Assembly: GCA_019155185.1 (NCBI GenBank)
Contig: CM032813.1
Location: 5,873,001-5,937,000 of the forward strand
DNA from: Beaufortia kweichowensis
Lineage: Eukaryota > Chordata > Actinopteri > Cypriniformes > Gastromyzontidae
DNA: 64,000 bases
Direction of reading: 5' to 3'
Under the pieces are notes generated by a model, which was not told where the DNA came from, made no database searches, and saw nothing but the letters and a program-made list of their open reading frames with translations. Below, piece by piece: positions 46,594 through 61,500 of the stretch. Position numbers and translations under genes: made by a program. The stretch's first letter is position 1. The number at the start of each line of letters is the position of its first letter.

Positions 46594-49500
46594 ATGAGTT
46601 TGCCACCGAAAGTCGTCCCGAAACCGGCCGCCGTCGTTGTTAGTGGACCTGTAACCGGACCGGCACCGCCAACGCAACTCCGAGCAGCGCTGACCTCCGT
46701 GTCGTTACCACCGGGAGCCCAGAACGCTCCTCCGCCGCCAGCCGTGCCGCCTGCCCAGTATCCTTCAGTAATAACAAAGCCCCCAGTGTCCCACACAAGT
46801 GATCAATGGGGAAATTCTTTTATGATCACCAGACCTATTGTCAGTGTTTATTTGTTTACATTTTTATGGTATGTTTTGGTGCAGAGGGTGATTGCTGCTA
46901 ATCGACATTTTATCGATAGCGTATATTTAATATAGTATGCTAACCGTTGCTAGGTTGATCAGGGGTGTTTGCACCGGAGGGATGCAGTTGGATCAGCTGT
47001 GTGAGTGTTTGCTGTCTGCTGCTGGTGTTACGCACTGGTGTCCTCACTTGCTTTGTTCGTTGAACTTGACAATCCCAGCTTTGTGTATCACAAGAGACTC
47101 CTCGTACCTGCTGTGTTCGTTGGGTTTGTGCATTTTGTATTGTGATCTTTGTGTGTAACTATACAATTTACTCCATGATCGCCATGTTTAAGATTTCTCT
47201 ACACAGTAGACTGTTGTGAAATGTGTGTGAAAACTAGCAGCTTTGATTTGTGCATTGTCTCAGAGAGGGACTGGTTCAGTGCTTTACATGATAGCCTGAT
47301 TGTTTTAATAATATGAACACAACAGTGGCTTTAAAAAGACAGACTTAAAATGTTTAAAAGTCATTGCATTACGTAATGTGTCAAAGGTATTTTTGAGAAA
47401 AATGCATTTTAAAGCGAAATATTTACATAAAGGAGTCTGTTATTCTTTAAGTAAGTAAATTCATATATATTGTTGTTGTAACAAAAGTTATGTCAACAGA
47501 TTTTGTCAGTAATGTCTGGAGTAAATGTGATAAACCTCACCTGTGGTTACTCTGGTGGGCCGTTTGTATGAACCTGAGGGGAAAATTACAATGGGATCAG
47601 TTAGTTAAAAGCTATTGCAAAAATAAAGAGAAATTTATTTATTTGCATATATCTTTTTATTTAGCTTATGTGTGGCTTAGTTGTTAAAATACATTTTGAG
47701 GCCATTGTTTGTTTACTAGAAAATGACACAACTACCCAAGCTTAAAGCTGATCAGCTGTCACCACAATAGACATTTTAAACACAATTATACAACATCAAC
47801 AGATACGGGACTACGTCATTCTAGGCTAGTTTTGAGAGGAAATCACATGACACATAAAGCCTTTCTCACTAGGTTGGATCAGGCTAAATATATGCTAGGA
47901 ATTCCTGCCTGATTTGATGTGATGTTGAGTAATGAGTCCAGTAAAGGCTGTTTAGAATCAGCCAAGTCATTAAGCAATAGATGTACTGCAAATCTGGGTC
48001 ACTCTCTTGAGCTGTTTGAGAATTTCTGAACTGTTATTTGGTGAGGTCGATTTAAAAGCAAAGTGTGTCTTTTTCTTTTGATGCCCCAACTCATATATTA
48101 CAAATATTAGAACTCATGTCATTGGTTAATTTACTGTTGCTATGTCTGGCTGGTCAGAAATATTTAGATTTTCCCCAGTGTTTACACTTTTTGAGGAAAT
48201 CATCCCAATGGCATTTTTGTAAAGCTGGGATACAAGTGTTTTAGCTGAGAAAGTGTTTTAACATAAAAACTAAGCATCTTGAAGCAGAATGTTTAGTGTG
48301 TTGCAAATTTGACTGAAACGTGTCAAAGGCATTGCTTCAGTGTATCCTCTTTTGTGAATCGATGGTTGTCATTCAGAAAACAGCTGACATCCAGTTTTCT
48401 TAGTATGTAAAACAGCAGGTAAATAGTATACAGAGTTAAACCGTGCCTGGGTGTTTTATGGATATGTGGTCAGAATGAAGGCTTGTTCACCTCAGTTGCT
48501 TTTTGTGTGCACTGATGTTACACATATTAGAACAGCACCAATGTATGGTGGGGAGACAGTACAGTACAGTCTGATGAAAAAGTTGTTATAATTGTAAAAA
48601 AAATAGTTATAATACAAATTTTACAAATGCTCAGAGACAATGTTAACCAGCAGACATTAGAAGGTTGTTGTTGTTAAGTGTATGTTAAAGTTGCAAATGC
48701 AGTTCACGAGTCAAGTGTTTACATTGTGACTATAGAAAAAGTTGTGTTTTTAGGATTAAGCTCACAGTTTAGATTTATAAATACAAAGTTTGAAGCCCAA
48801 CAAATGTTTCTTTGTGGCTTAATGTCTTATTTGGCACATTACCAGCTGTCTATGTGCATGTAACCATACAATTTAATCGTAAAGACCTACAGTGGGGTCC
48901 GAAGGTTTAAGACCAGGCTGAATATATAGTGTTTTAAAAATCTAACCTAAGCCTGAAAATGTCCTTGTAGATTTTCTTGCCTCCATTGAAGCATGCAAGA
49001 TGCTCTTTGGAACATTTTCAAGTCCTGCTGGGATAACATGGATCATCAGGTTTTGCTTGAGTCCTTTCCAGCTCAAGTCTTTAAAGCAGAAGTGGGACGT
49101 AAAAAAATCAGGGCAATTCTTAGTTCTAATATTTCAATGAAAAAGAAATGATTAGAAAGACATAAAATGAAAGCATTAAAACTAGTGACCTCAGATTTGT
49201 AAACACTACCGTCCTTATTTTCTTTAAGATGTGATGGCTTGAATGTACACTGTTGTTTGTAGGTCAAATTGCTTCAGCAGTGAAAACTTCTCATTGATTA
49301 AATGAGTTGATTAGGTGTGCACGTCCATGTCTATCAACCCATGATCTCAGCATTGTGACTGAAATTAATAATCCTGAATTGATTACAGAAGAATTAGATA
49401 TTGCATTATAATTGCAAACCATATTCTTTTAGCTTAAGAAGTTTTGCGGTGATCAGCGGCAACCTCAATCCTCACAAAAACATGTGGCCGTAGGAACGAA

Positions 49501-52500
49501 CTATTGTGAGCACACATGGTTACACTTATTGTATGCTGGATAACAGAGATGACATCATTTGATAAATGTCAGTTGTAGAACATTTGTGATTGCATAAAGA
49601 GCAATTATTCTTCCTTCCTTTGCTCAAGAAACACTTATTGCACATTCACCGCTGGAGAAATCATTTTAGTGGATGGGATTCCAACTCCGGGGACGTGCCT
49701 ATGAGGATGATGATGCTGTACTGAGAGCTTGTGTGAGTGTGTATGCGTGTTTAAGGGAAAGGGGGGTGTTGGGGTGTTGGAGGGAGTGGTTGCCAGAGCG
49801 ACTGGTAACATATGCGACTGCCGCTGCACCCCTCAGACAATGGCAGTGCTGCTTAGCATTCAGAATGCGAGGCTTTCCACCGCCTGCCAACAATCGCCTA
49901 GGTCAATAAGAGTCTCGCACACACCGCCTGACTCGAAATAAAACCTCTCTCATCTCAGTCCCAACACATCTTGTCACCTGTTTTCTCTCCAAACAGCTCT
50001 GAACGTATCTGGTAAATTTTAAACAAGAGATAGAAGATACTCACTTTCTCAGAATAAGTTGTGATGTGCAGAAAGAGTTAAAAGTAGGTTGACTTTTGAA
50101 AAGTATAAGGATGCTTTGTTTGTTGGGGGGTGTGATATGTCAAAATCTGGCTTAAAAAGTACATTTTGATTTTAGAAGTCGACATTATATGGATGTTAAG
50201 AAGGTGATTTCTTCCATTTTGAGATATAAACAGCTTCTGGAATTAGAAGAAATGTAAACTTAAGACTTAATTTTGTTCTTTAGGAGTTGCTTAGATTGTT
50301 GAAAGTTTAAAAACTGGCCATTGGATGGTCAGTTTATTCCTATCAAAACATTCCTATCAAGACAGACATGCAGAGAAAAGATGTTTTTGATGAAAGATTT
50401 GTAAGGGCATGTGAATTTACAATATCCTGACACACACGGCTTTAAAATGAACTCTGGTGACGGTCAATTTGCTGTTGGTTGCACTCGACTGCTGCATTGT
50501 CTACTGAATTATATATGTTAAACATGCATTCAGCTGGTTCCACACAAAGTCACCTCTGCATCCCGACCATAAAATCTGATGTTATTGTTGAACACAGTCC
50601 TTAAAAGCATACAGCGCCTTTATAGCTTAGTCTGACCTTTGTAGGGGTTCACATAACAAAGGATAAATCTCTATTGGATGAGTGCTTTCTCTCTTACCTG
50701 TGTTCCTGTGTTACAGTTCCTGTGCTTGCCACATATACAATCTACTTCTACATTATCTAACCCCTACTTTTCTCTACCCCCCATATGGTGCGTAATTGGA
50801 TTTATTGTAAACTACTGTAGTATGATGTTTAGGGTAACACAGTTGCCGTATTATCCGTTGCTATTGGTTGTACTTGTTATATTTATCATAATCAAATCAA
50901 AATCAACGTTTAGAGACTAAAGAAGCAAAACCTTTTGGATAATTTTAAAAGCAACTCTCACGTGTTGTGCCATTACAACACTGCCCTGCCCATGCAAAGG
51001 GATTTGGTTATGCAATTGAATGCCAAACTGTGAACGCAGGAATCAGATCGGCCTGTAATTCCAGTAAGAGAGCCACACGAGTGTCAACTGTCTGTTTTAA
51101 CCTGATCAGATTGTCTCATGGGACTGTCACAGGCTACACTCCTCAGGTGTGCCCCCTAAAACCTGGATAAGACAAATGCAAATTTTCCTGGTGTCCTGCA
51201 ACGTTTCCTTTTTTTTTACAGAAATAATGTATGACAATGCATCTTTATATTGCATTGTTTGTCTCAGAAACAGATATAAAGCTTGACAGTATGACTGAAA
51301 TTAATGATTATATTTCTGTTGAAGTATGTTAAGGTACTAGTATAATTTGTTTACTAGCTTTTATTGAGTTTTTGAAACCAATGACCCTACTTAGGTCACA
51401 CTTGGCAGAGAGCAGGTTTGAATAATTTCCGATGTGGGAAACAATGCTTGAATGCACTTGTGTGTGCATGCACACATTTGTTTTCTTGGTTTATTGAAGG
51501 CTGTTACAAGTAAAGACAAACCTCTCAACCACATATCAACCTTCATTCTTCTCTACGAAACTCTTTCTGACCACTTTTTCACAGCTCTTTTTTTTCTTTC
51601 CCAACCCCCTTTTTCCTCAGAGTTTAGGTTGGCAAAAGGCCAGAGAGGTAGTGATCAGAGGGGGTGCAGGATTTCACCCAAAAACTAAAAAGTGTGTGGG
51701 AGCGCATGAAGCTCACTGAGGAGGAAAGCCAGATCTGTTTTCCCTGAAATCATGTGATCTGTTCTGACGGAGCAGCTTTTCTCTTTCTGTCACTTTCATG
51801 CGTCCGTCTCGTATAGCTGTCTGTGTGTAACCTGCGTGTCTGGTCACGTCACAGAACACCTGAGTCAGGTATGACAGCAATGAATGCCTCCTAAGATTGG
51901 CTGATTAAGTGTTGTGTGAATAATGCCAAGTCACATTATATGCAGTAAGGAAAATCAAAATGATGTCATGTTTTTTGTTTCTCATAACTCCCACATAACT
52001 TCACAGTTCTTGGCAGTCTAAAAGGAGTGGTTCACCCAAAATGTGAAAACACAGATTTGAAGTATTGTGAACAAGTGAATAACTTGTGTTTGGAAATCAA
52101 GGTCACTGTTGTATAGGAAGAAGTGCATGAAGATTTCTTCTTTTTTTTTTCAATCATAGATGGTTGGGAGGTTACTTAATGAAACGTAATGAATAATAGA
52201 ATAAAATGAAAAGGTTTGGGTGAATCATACATTTAATAATTGACCACTGGTAAACTGTGTGTTTGTCGTTACAAATCTCATGAAATTAATCAGTAAAGGC
52301 TTTAAAGAGATAAAGAGAGAGAAATGGAGAATATCATTTTGATAAAAGGAGGGGGAACAATTGTTTACATTCATTTTTTGAAAACTTGTTTTTTTAAACT
52401 AAGTGAATGTCTATTTGTGGCTAATGTTTAATATTTGTGGGATATTCTCTTCTTCGAAGGCTGACCTCTTCCAACTGCTTTCAGCCATTTTTTTTCCCAC

Positions 52501-55500
52501 TCCTGAGATTTTCTTTAACATAACCCTTTCCAGGATTCCTCGAGCAGCGCTGCCTCTGGATGAACCCATGTTTCCCTCTGGTGTAACTGCAGTCTACAGT
52601 GTGAGTGTCCACACACACCCACATACTCATCAATATACCAGCATTGAACATACATTACTGTACACAAACAATTACCCCCACCCAATACATGACAGGTTTC
52701 CTGTGACAAGTATTTTTCTGTCCAAACTGAAAGCATTGTGCATTATCTCAGGCAGTATGTAATGTATGTGTATATTTTACCTGTTTATTCCACAGGTTTC
52801 CAGACACCCCGGCCCTCCGTACCCGGGCCACGACCTCAGCAAAACCCACCCTAATCTGCTGGGCACCCCTCCCAACCATGCCACGCCCCCAGCCCTCTCT
52901 CAGGTATCAGTCCCTGCCGCCCCCTCGTACCGCTTCCTCAAGGGCTGGGAGACAGGTGGAGGGGTGAGTATCTCATCATCTGTCAGTCTGGTCACCTTTC
53001 TGTCTCTTTGTATTATTAAAGATCTTTATATTGGTTGTAATGTGGCTATATTTTTTATTGGAGACCTCTTTGCGTTGCAGTACAACAGCTGGTGTGCTAG
53101 ACAATATATCAGTTGTCACCCAGCACATTTTGACCTTTCTTGTATTAAATTTAAATGATGTTTTACCACACATACTCACAGTACAGATTGGGAACATTTT
53201 GTGTTGTGGGTGATTTTTGCACATCTCTCCTCACCATGGTTACCACTGGCCTGAAGGAACATTGTCGCTTTTATAAATAGTGTTTCCAGCTGACACAGGT
53301 GCTTTAATGATCCTAGAACTCTCATACACACACAGACGGATGGGTTCTAGAAAGTTCTGCATTTGATATTGTCACTAGTCTCATCCTTTCCCATTTCTTT
53401 TTCTCTCATACTTAGCCTCCATATAACCCAGCTCAGAATCCAGGCTCCGCCCCCCTGGTGTACTCGCCACAGACGCAGACAATGAACATACAGCCACAGA
53501 ATCGACCGGTAAGCGCTGCGCCACAACGATCATGATCATTAACACAGAAGATCAGTCAGTCACATTCAACTGAAATTCTCTTGTTCATGTCTATATGTTT
53601 ATATATACTATATATATATACACACAATAAGTATTTGCATCAGAATAACATTAATGTATATAAAAGGGCATTATCTTGACAACCTTGGTCTCTAGGTATC
53701 GGTATCGGCAACCCATACCCAAAATACACATATCGTTTGTCCACTTGTTAAGCCCAGCCAGGAAGACCATCTGCTCTGTAGACATGTGTCACACAGCCCT
53801 ACCACACTACTCTCATTCCCATTTATTGGAAATTTTAAATCATTTGGATCATCTGTAATCTCCGCTTCTTTTTTCTTTTCTCGCTCCCGATGACCTCGCC
53901 ATGCCATAACACCACCTGATTATCCACCATCAGTTTGTGACTGGACCTCGGCCGACCCACCATCAGGTAATTCCCACGCACCATAATAATATATTATTAT
54001 AATAAATATTGCACTAATAATAAAGAGTGCAAAGACTGTTTTGAGCACACCGGTTCACTTCAGTTATACCTGGTTTGTCTACCAGGAAGCTTGTGTTTGA
54101 CAAAGTGCCACTTAGACATTTTTTAACTCCGCCCCTCTTTTGCAGCATGTTATTGAGGTTAAATCTGGAGTTTCTGTCATTAGCTAGGAAGTTTAAGAAC
54201 ACGATTTTGACTAGAGAGGCATTCATAAACGTTATATTCATACATCAGCTCGGCTGTGTAATGATCTCCCTGTCTTTGAGAAGCAGACATTAGAAGAGTC
54301 TCCTCTGACTCATCCGATTCTTTTCTTTTCTGAAGAAACGTCTAAATGATGATGTTATCTATTCATCTCGTCTGATGAGCAGATGTGCGCTCATAAAGAT
54401 TGACTCTTATTGCTAACGCCTGTCAAAGCTGTTAATGCACCTTTTATTATACAAAACACTTTAATGTGTCACTTTCCCAAACAGAATGGTCATTAACCAA
54501 ATACATTCAAAAGTCATTAGAATCATTAAAATGAATGTTGCACTGGCGCATGTTTTCTCAACTGGGTTTCCATCAGGACCCAGATTTGACATGTGCTGAC
54601 CCAACACAGTTCACAACTGTACAGAATTAAATTTTACTCTCTTGGAAACAACACAAAATTCATCAGGTTTAGATGAGTTTTCAAGAAATGCAGACTGTTT
54701 TAATTTGATGTAGTCTGGGGCGCATCTTCTTTTACCTTGCATAAGGTTTTGTTTATGGTTTGGGAGGATGAGGGCATGTCACGCACTCTCCATGTTGGAA
54801 TCAGTATAATATTGGCTTTCTTCTTCCAAGTAACAAAGTTCTACCAGGTTGAATTTGCGAAATGCCATTTGATTGGATGCACAACCTTTGACGTATAAAA
54901 TGATATTATTTTTTTCCTAGGAAACAATGCATGTCTTTATATCATTTGTTGTTAATTGCTTGTTTGTTTATGTACTTTGTCCAACACCCACATGCAGACA
55001 ACCTTTAAAGTTGGGTAAATATCTGCTTCAACTTGCCCAACATGACTGCGTTCCTCACAGGAGGACACCAGTTTAACCAGACCCATATCACTAGATGTCT
55101 GCACCACAGAAACTAGTAATAAACTGATATATCACTGGATAATTAATTAATGTACATTAATAAGATTTATGATTGTCATTAGTCAATGAGGCATAATCAT
55201 TTTTTCTCTGAATTGAAATTCATTGCAAAATCAGCACATTCTATGATTCTCTGGTGTCATTCTTGCCACAAATGAGCAGTTACGCCTTTTTATTCAAAGG
55301 AGTTAAAGCATAAATGGTAGATGTGCACAGATCTGTGAAGCTTCACCCTAAACAATATCTGTGGACTGTGTAATGAGCAGCCCTAAAAGAAGCTTTGACA
55401 TCTGCGCTGATGTTTGAAAGAGCTGAGTTAAGGTTTCATTTCTCCCTTGTGGCTGCGGCACGTCCCAGCTCGTCTGCACTGCAGACCGGCAAAAACTGAT

Positions 55501-58500
55501 GCCTACAGGCCATTAGAAAACAAACAGAAACAGGAGAGTGTGGAGAGGGAGTGTCTTTTTCTCTGGAACGCACTCGCACACTGACTGGAATAGTTAGCTT
55601 ATGTTGAATGTGAGAATAGAAAGCTTTATTGACTCAATTGTGGGATAATGACAAAATTGAAAGAAAAAATGTTTCCAGGGTAGTAAATTGTACCTGTAAA
55701 ATATCATGTCACCCACGACATGTTTTTCCAGCACACTCTTGAAAGTAAGCTGGAGATGAATACTTGTCGTGTCCACTATTTTAGTGTCCTAAATGATTGT
55801 GGACATTTTATCACAGCGTTTAGCATTCCACATCAAAGTGTCTCCTGACCATGATTTGTCAGTTAAGTATTGTGAAAATGCAATACCTTACTCCGCCTCT
55901 AAAAGGATGTTTTTTTTTTTTGCTGACATCACAAATTCACATAATTTTTCATTCCCTACAGCACACACTTTTTACACTTCAAACAATCTTACTTTATCCC
56001 GTTTTAATATATTTACATTGTTGGTTTTAAGCTATTTACCATCCTTCATCTTCATTCTAATGCTTGATCAGCGAAGTGCTCAGTTGTAGAATCACGCTCA
56101 GATATGCATAAGGACATCACATGTTTCACCTTTCTCTCTCTCTCTCTCTTTCTCTCATGCACTCACACACTCATTTCTGTCTCTCGTGCCCTTTTTTCAG
56201 TCATTTTGGCAATCACATACATACACTCATTCTTATCTGTCTCTTACAAACACACAGACACACAGAGTCTCAGCTTCCTCTCCTGGCATTCTCCCACATA
56301 CACACACACACACACTGTTACAGAGCTTTGTGACAGTAGTTTAGCACAGAGTGGTCTTCGCCCCAGGCTGTGCCTGATCTCCCGTTGGCTGTATGAGTCA
56401 CAGTAAAAGGAAATCACCCATTACACACACACACACACACGCAAACAGTGTGTGATGTCACTTTTTGTTCTCCACTGGTGGTCTTCATGTTTGTTGTCTT
56501 TCTCTTGTTTCCTTCATCACTCTGTGTTCACCTTTGACCTACAGGTGTAGGACTGGACTGATGTTATATAGTCATAAGTATTGAAGTTTGAGACATAACT
56601 TGCATTCTTGTTTCTTCTCAATCTCTGATCTGCTCTTGATTTTAGGATTTAATTTAAGGGCATTTAATCTTTAAGAAATTTAGTCCGAATTCAAATTTCA
56701 TATTTATGGACAAAACATTTTTTATTTTATGAGAAAGCAATTAAATGTGAGGAGAGTCAAATGTGTGTGGATATAGACACTACAGATGTACATTAATAAT
56801 TCCTTATCGAAGAAATTGCATATGCCATGTGCACGCATAGTGTGTATAGAGAGAATCACCTCTTGCCCCGGTGTTACCCGGCTGGCGTCCTGTGGCTGGG
56901 TTTGCTGAGTGAATATTTGCAGCGTGGAGCGAGTGAGAGAGGGAAAGCGGGGAGGAAGTGATGGGGGAGGGGACGACTCCTCCAGCAGGCATGCAGTATT
57001 CTCTCGATGAATACAGCGTTGTGCCACCACCCTGCTACAGCAGAGAATGTGAATACTCAATGCTGCCCATTCCTCCAGGCTGATGCCATTATGTGTGTGT
57101 GTGAAGAGAAAAAGATATCATTCCTCAGACATATGTAATCAATAATTTTCTGATGTTTAAATAAATGAAATCAGTCAGATGATGATGTCCTGAAGTGAAC
57201 TGGCTTTTATCAACACTTGCATGTTTCCCTTTTTCTGTGTCTGTTTCTGTTTAATTCTCTTTGCTCCCTCTGCCCTCCTCCTCCCTTTCTTTCTCTCTCG
57301 CTCTAATTTCTTCTACTTCCTTGACAGTTTCTTCACCGGCCTCAGATGCAAACTGCACGGCCCACTGTCCCTAACAATCCTTCCATGCGGCCAGGCTCGC
57401 AGACCCCCACGGCTGCGGTTTATCCCCCCAACCAGCCCATCATGATGACCATGACGCCCATGCCATTTTCCATCCAAACACCCCAATATTACATCCCTCA
57501 GGTACAGCATCAGTAGATAAAATTCATTACTAACTACTGTATAATAAAATAATACCTAATTTACTTTTACCGTCAACATTATGAATATTGTGATTCATCA
57601 CAAGTGTGTATTTCGCCTCACAGTATCGTCACAGCGCACCTTACGTGGGACCCCCGCAGCAATATGCCGTCCAACCGCCGGGATCTGGAACCTTCTACCC
57701 AGGACCCGGCCCTGGGGAATACCCAAACCCTTACGGCAAGTACAGAGCTCTGAGCTTCATAGCGAGCACTCTCACATCACATCCAGCTGGTTCATGTTAG
57801 CTCCAGGTAGTTTCTGATTAGCTAACTGAGAAATGACCTCGTTCCCAGAAAGCGATTCACTCAGAGGCTGTTCAGATCATGTGAAAGCTCAAACAGGCAC
57901 TATGACTCACTTTTTTCCCTTCCTTCCTGTTCTATTCCAACAACAGCTGCCGGGCCGCCATATTACCCCAGCCAGACGGTGTACCCGCCCTCTCCGCCCA
58001 TTACAGTGCCTGCACCTCTGCCCCCTCAACCTGCCAAACGAGAGAAGAAACCAGTGAGTACCTGAAACAACAGCACCTCGATTCAGAACCGCAGAGGGAT
58101 CCAACAGGGGTCTCCTGCTGCAAAAACAGATTAAATGCAAAAATAAAACGGTTATTTATCATCCTTGGCTGTTTGTGTAAGTATGTGTCAGTGGTGTATT
58201 ACAGTTTCAGAATTCAGGATGAGGAATAAATATTGAATTTGTCAGGTCTGTTTGCTTGTCATACAACTCCTTACGTATTTGGATTAGACTTTGTGATGTG
58301 CCGGTTTTGTTGCGTGCTGGGAACTTGGCATAATCAAGATGTTTTAACACAGGCCAGAGTTAGAACTGAGCCAATTTCACTCCGCCTGCTGCAAACTGGC
58401 ACATCCATTTCTGAAGAAATCATGGAGAGCACCTCCTTGATTCTTTAGTGTAATGGTCTGTTTTAACGATGGTATATGAAATAAGAGAATACAGTGAAGT

Positions 58501-61500
58501 GTGTCGGATTTACCTTACCAAGACTGTGAAGCATTTTGAGTTTTTGTTTTGATTTGCATTTATTTAAAACTAATTACAAATATTATCAAGTGGAATAAAA
58601 CGCTACAATCATGGATGCTTGTCAATTGATACAATTGTACAAATGATATGCATTTTATTTTAGTACTGACAACCACAAATGTCTCTGGTGCTTTAGTGAG
58701 TCTTCTGTCCTTCTGTGCCATTGTCCTCCCAGATCCGAATCCGAGACCCCAACCAGGGCGGAAAGGACATCACAGAGGAGATCATGTTCGGAAGCAGGAA
58801 TCAAACTCCTCCTGCCGGGCACCCCGGCTCCATCATGACCCCTCCCTCAGGACGTCCCTCCTCAACACCAACCCCACCCACACGACACCTGTCATCCACG
58901 CCCACCCCTCCACAGGCAAGAAAAAACATTGTTCTTTAAAACGGTCAGCAGTTTAAACCGGAGCTGGTGTGTTCGAGAATAACGGATTTTACAGTTTGTT
59001 ACACATCAAGTAATTATTCACTTCAGCGGAGTGCAGATCTTAATGCATTTGAACAAGTTCCTGCATCAGTATTTAACGTGTCCTCACTAATTAGCTGCGA
59101 TTAAAGCTCTTGTCCAGTGAGTTCTTGGCTCAGCTGTGTTAAGCTCACCTGTCTAATGCTATTTTCCAGACATGTACAGCCACCTACCACTCTGTCTTGC
59201 ACACACAAACACACACACACACTTTCTCTTTCTGGCATGCAGTGTGCACATGGATTAGTTCCAGCTCACACAGTGAGTCCACCCCCAGTCTAATCCTTAT
59301 GAATACAGTGAGAGCTTCAGGCTGTTTGCCGCACCATTATATCTGTATGTATATTTGGGTTTGTGGATTGGAAACAATCACAATGTGAATTGATAAAGCA
59401 CGTCAGCATGCTGCTGAGTGCGTCACTTCTAGTGTGAATGGAAACATGTAAAGCATTTCATCTCCTTCTTGCACAAAATAGATTTGATATCACTACACGA
59501 TTATTGTGGGCAAATGAATTCACGATAATGATTCTATTGTAATATTTATTCAAAATAATATTCTAAAGTATAAAGTAAATGATGCTGTCAATGAATCACA
59601 CTTAAAACCAATGTATTGAATTATTCACAATAATTATTTACAATGTTATGATATGTGTAGAATTAACACAATTCTGATAATCGTTGATTTTAACGTCACA
59701 GGTATTGACAATACCGATATTGTATCGTAATACAGCAATGGTATTGGCTGATTTGTAGTGTATACACCATAGTTTTTCTAAATTACTTTGGTACTATCAT
59801 GATTCCATTTCATTGTTTTTATTGCTGAATGTTTTAAAATTGTATAATCTTGTCCATGACGTCACCACTGTACCATTGTATGTTTTGTTTCGGTTTAGTT
59901 AGCGATATTACACCTGACATTCTCATCTGTTACTTTCTCTCCATCTCTGTATCTGTGTTTGTAAAGCAAGCGTTTACTTAGCCGAATGATTAGAATTAGA
60001 CATTTTAGTAAATCTCCCGTGGCTTAATCTTGCAGACAATGGTGCCGCATACAGAGAGCGAGAGCTAAACATTCACAGCTGTCTGATATAATGTGTAGTT
60101 TATCCCTCGCTCAGGCGTTCCTGCATCCAAAGCCAGAAAGTGCTGCATCCTACCGTGTGTTATTAATTGTCTGCCATTGAAGCACCTTTGATGACTCATG
60201 TTTAAAATAGAGAAGATGCCTTGAATGCAAAGTACGAACACCCATGGGAAAAAATATTGTAATAAAAACCTTGGATTATTTTAGTTCAGATTAGTTCTCT
60301 CGTTGCTCTTCTTGAGGAAGGTTGAAAACAAGTTATTTATGTGTATTTTTGTTTCTCTTTCACCCAAATGCAGACAAGAGACTGTCAGACATCAGAGCAA
60401 ACGGCATATGTCAACCCAACTCAAAGACTCGGCGCTGCAACTATGGATGGCAGACTCAACTTAGGTATATATCCACACATAACCTGCTTTACGTTGCAGC
60501 TTTTTTCTCATAGACACGTGCCTCTAGTGTTGTTGTTCTTTGTTGCCATATTTACAGATGACAGGCCAAAAATGGAGCCCATGAGGTCTGTATCTCCTGG
60601 GCTGAGGTCTTCAGAGTCACCTGTAGAAAAAAGAGAAGTTTCTGGTCTTCCGTTAGAATCGTCTTCTCCAGATATGGTCTTAACTTCATCCAGTCTTTCA
60701 CGTCCCCCAAGTGGCAGCATTGTACCTATTGCTGCAGGAGAACCTGGATTTCTTTCTCCCACAACCACCACGACTCAAATACATCAGGTCATCTCTGGCG
60801 AGGACTCTCTGCCAGAAACATCTAGTATGCCTGTTATACCCTTACAAACCATCAAAGCTGTAAATGGACATGCTGCTTTTCCCTTATCAGGCTTTATGAC
60901 GAACCTGAGGTTCAGGAAGCCTTACAGACCTCTTTGCCCTGTGAGCTTCAGACGTCAACCTCATCCATGGAGGAGTTGAGACGTCCAGATGTTCCAGTGG
61001 CCTTGGAGGAGCTCCAGGCGGAGCACCTCGCTTTATTAGCTACACCTGTGACCTTGGTCCCTACCATACAGGCCTGTTCGAGCACCAAATCTGTCCTCGC
61101 GCCGCCACCTGGTTTAACACGGATACTGCAGCCTGTTGCGACCGAGACGCCAGAGACAAAAGAGAGCTCAGATGATGTCCAACTGAAGACTCAGGACACT
61201 CCAGAATCACAGATGGAGAACAACTCCACAGGTATTTCAACCTCTAATAATCATCATTTTGTAGGTTGTTGTCAACATTATGTAAAATGACTAATTACTT
61301 AAATTTCTTTCTTCATTCCATGATAGTTTCTGCTGTACCAAAGTCTTGGATGAAACCAAATGAAGAAAGTCAGATGGAGAATGAGGTGAGAGTTTTAGAG
61401 GCACATGTGTGTCATTAACACCTCGTATCATCATCATCATCTCACATAATAGTAATTCTTCTCTTCACATCACATCACATCAGGAGGAGGCATCGAAGGA

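Noticed and set aside
60825..60890. 66-bp intron with GTATGC donor and ttatcag acceptor
   Set aside because: Its length is a multiple of three, so removing it does not bring the two coding frames together.
60860..60900. Programmed -1 ribosomal frameshift in eif4g3
   Set aside because: The T TTT CCC run is not a canonical slippery heptamer and no such event is known for eIF4G3. A sequence error or indel is simpler.
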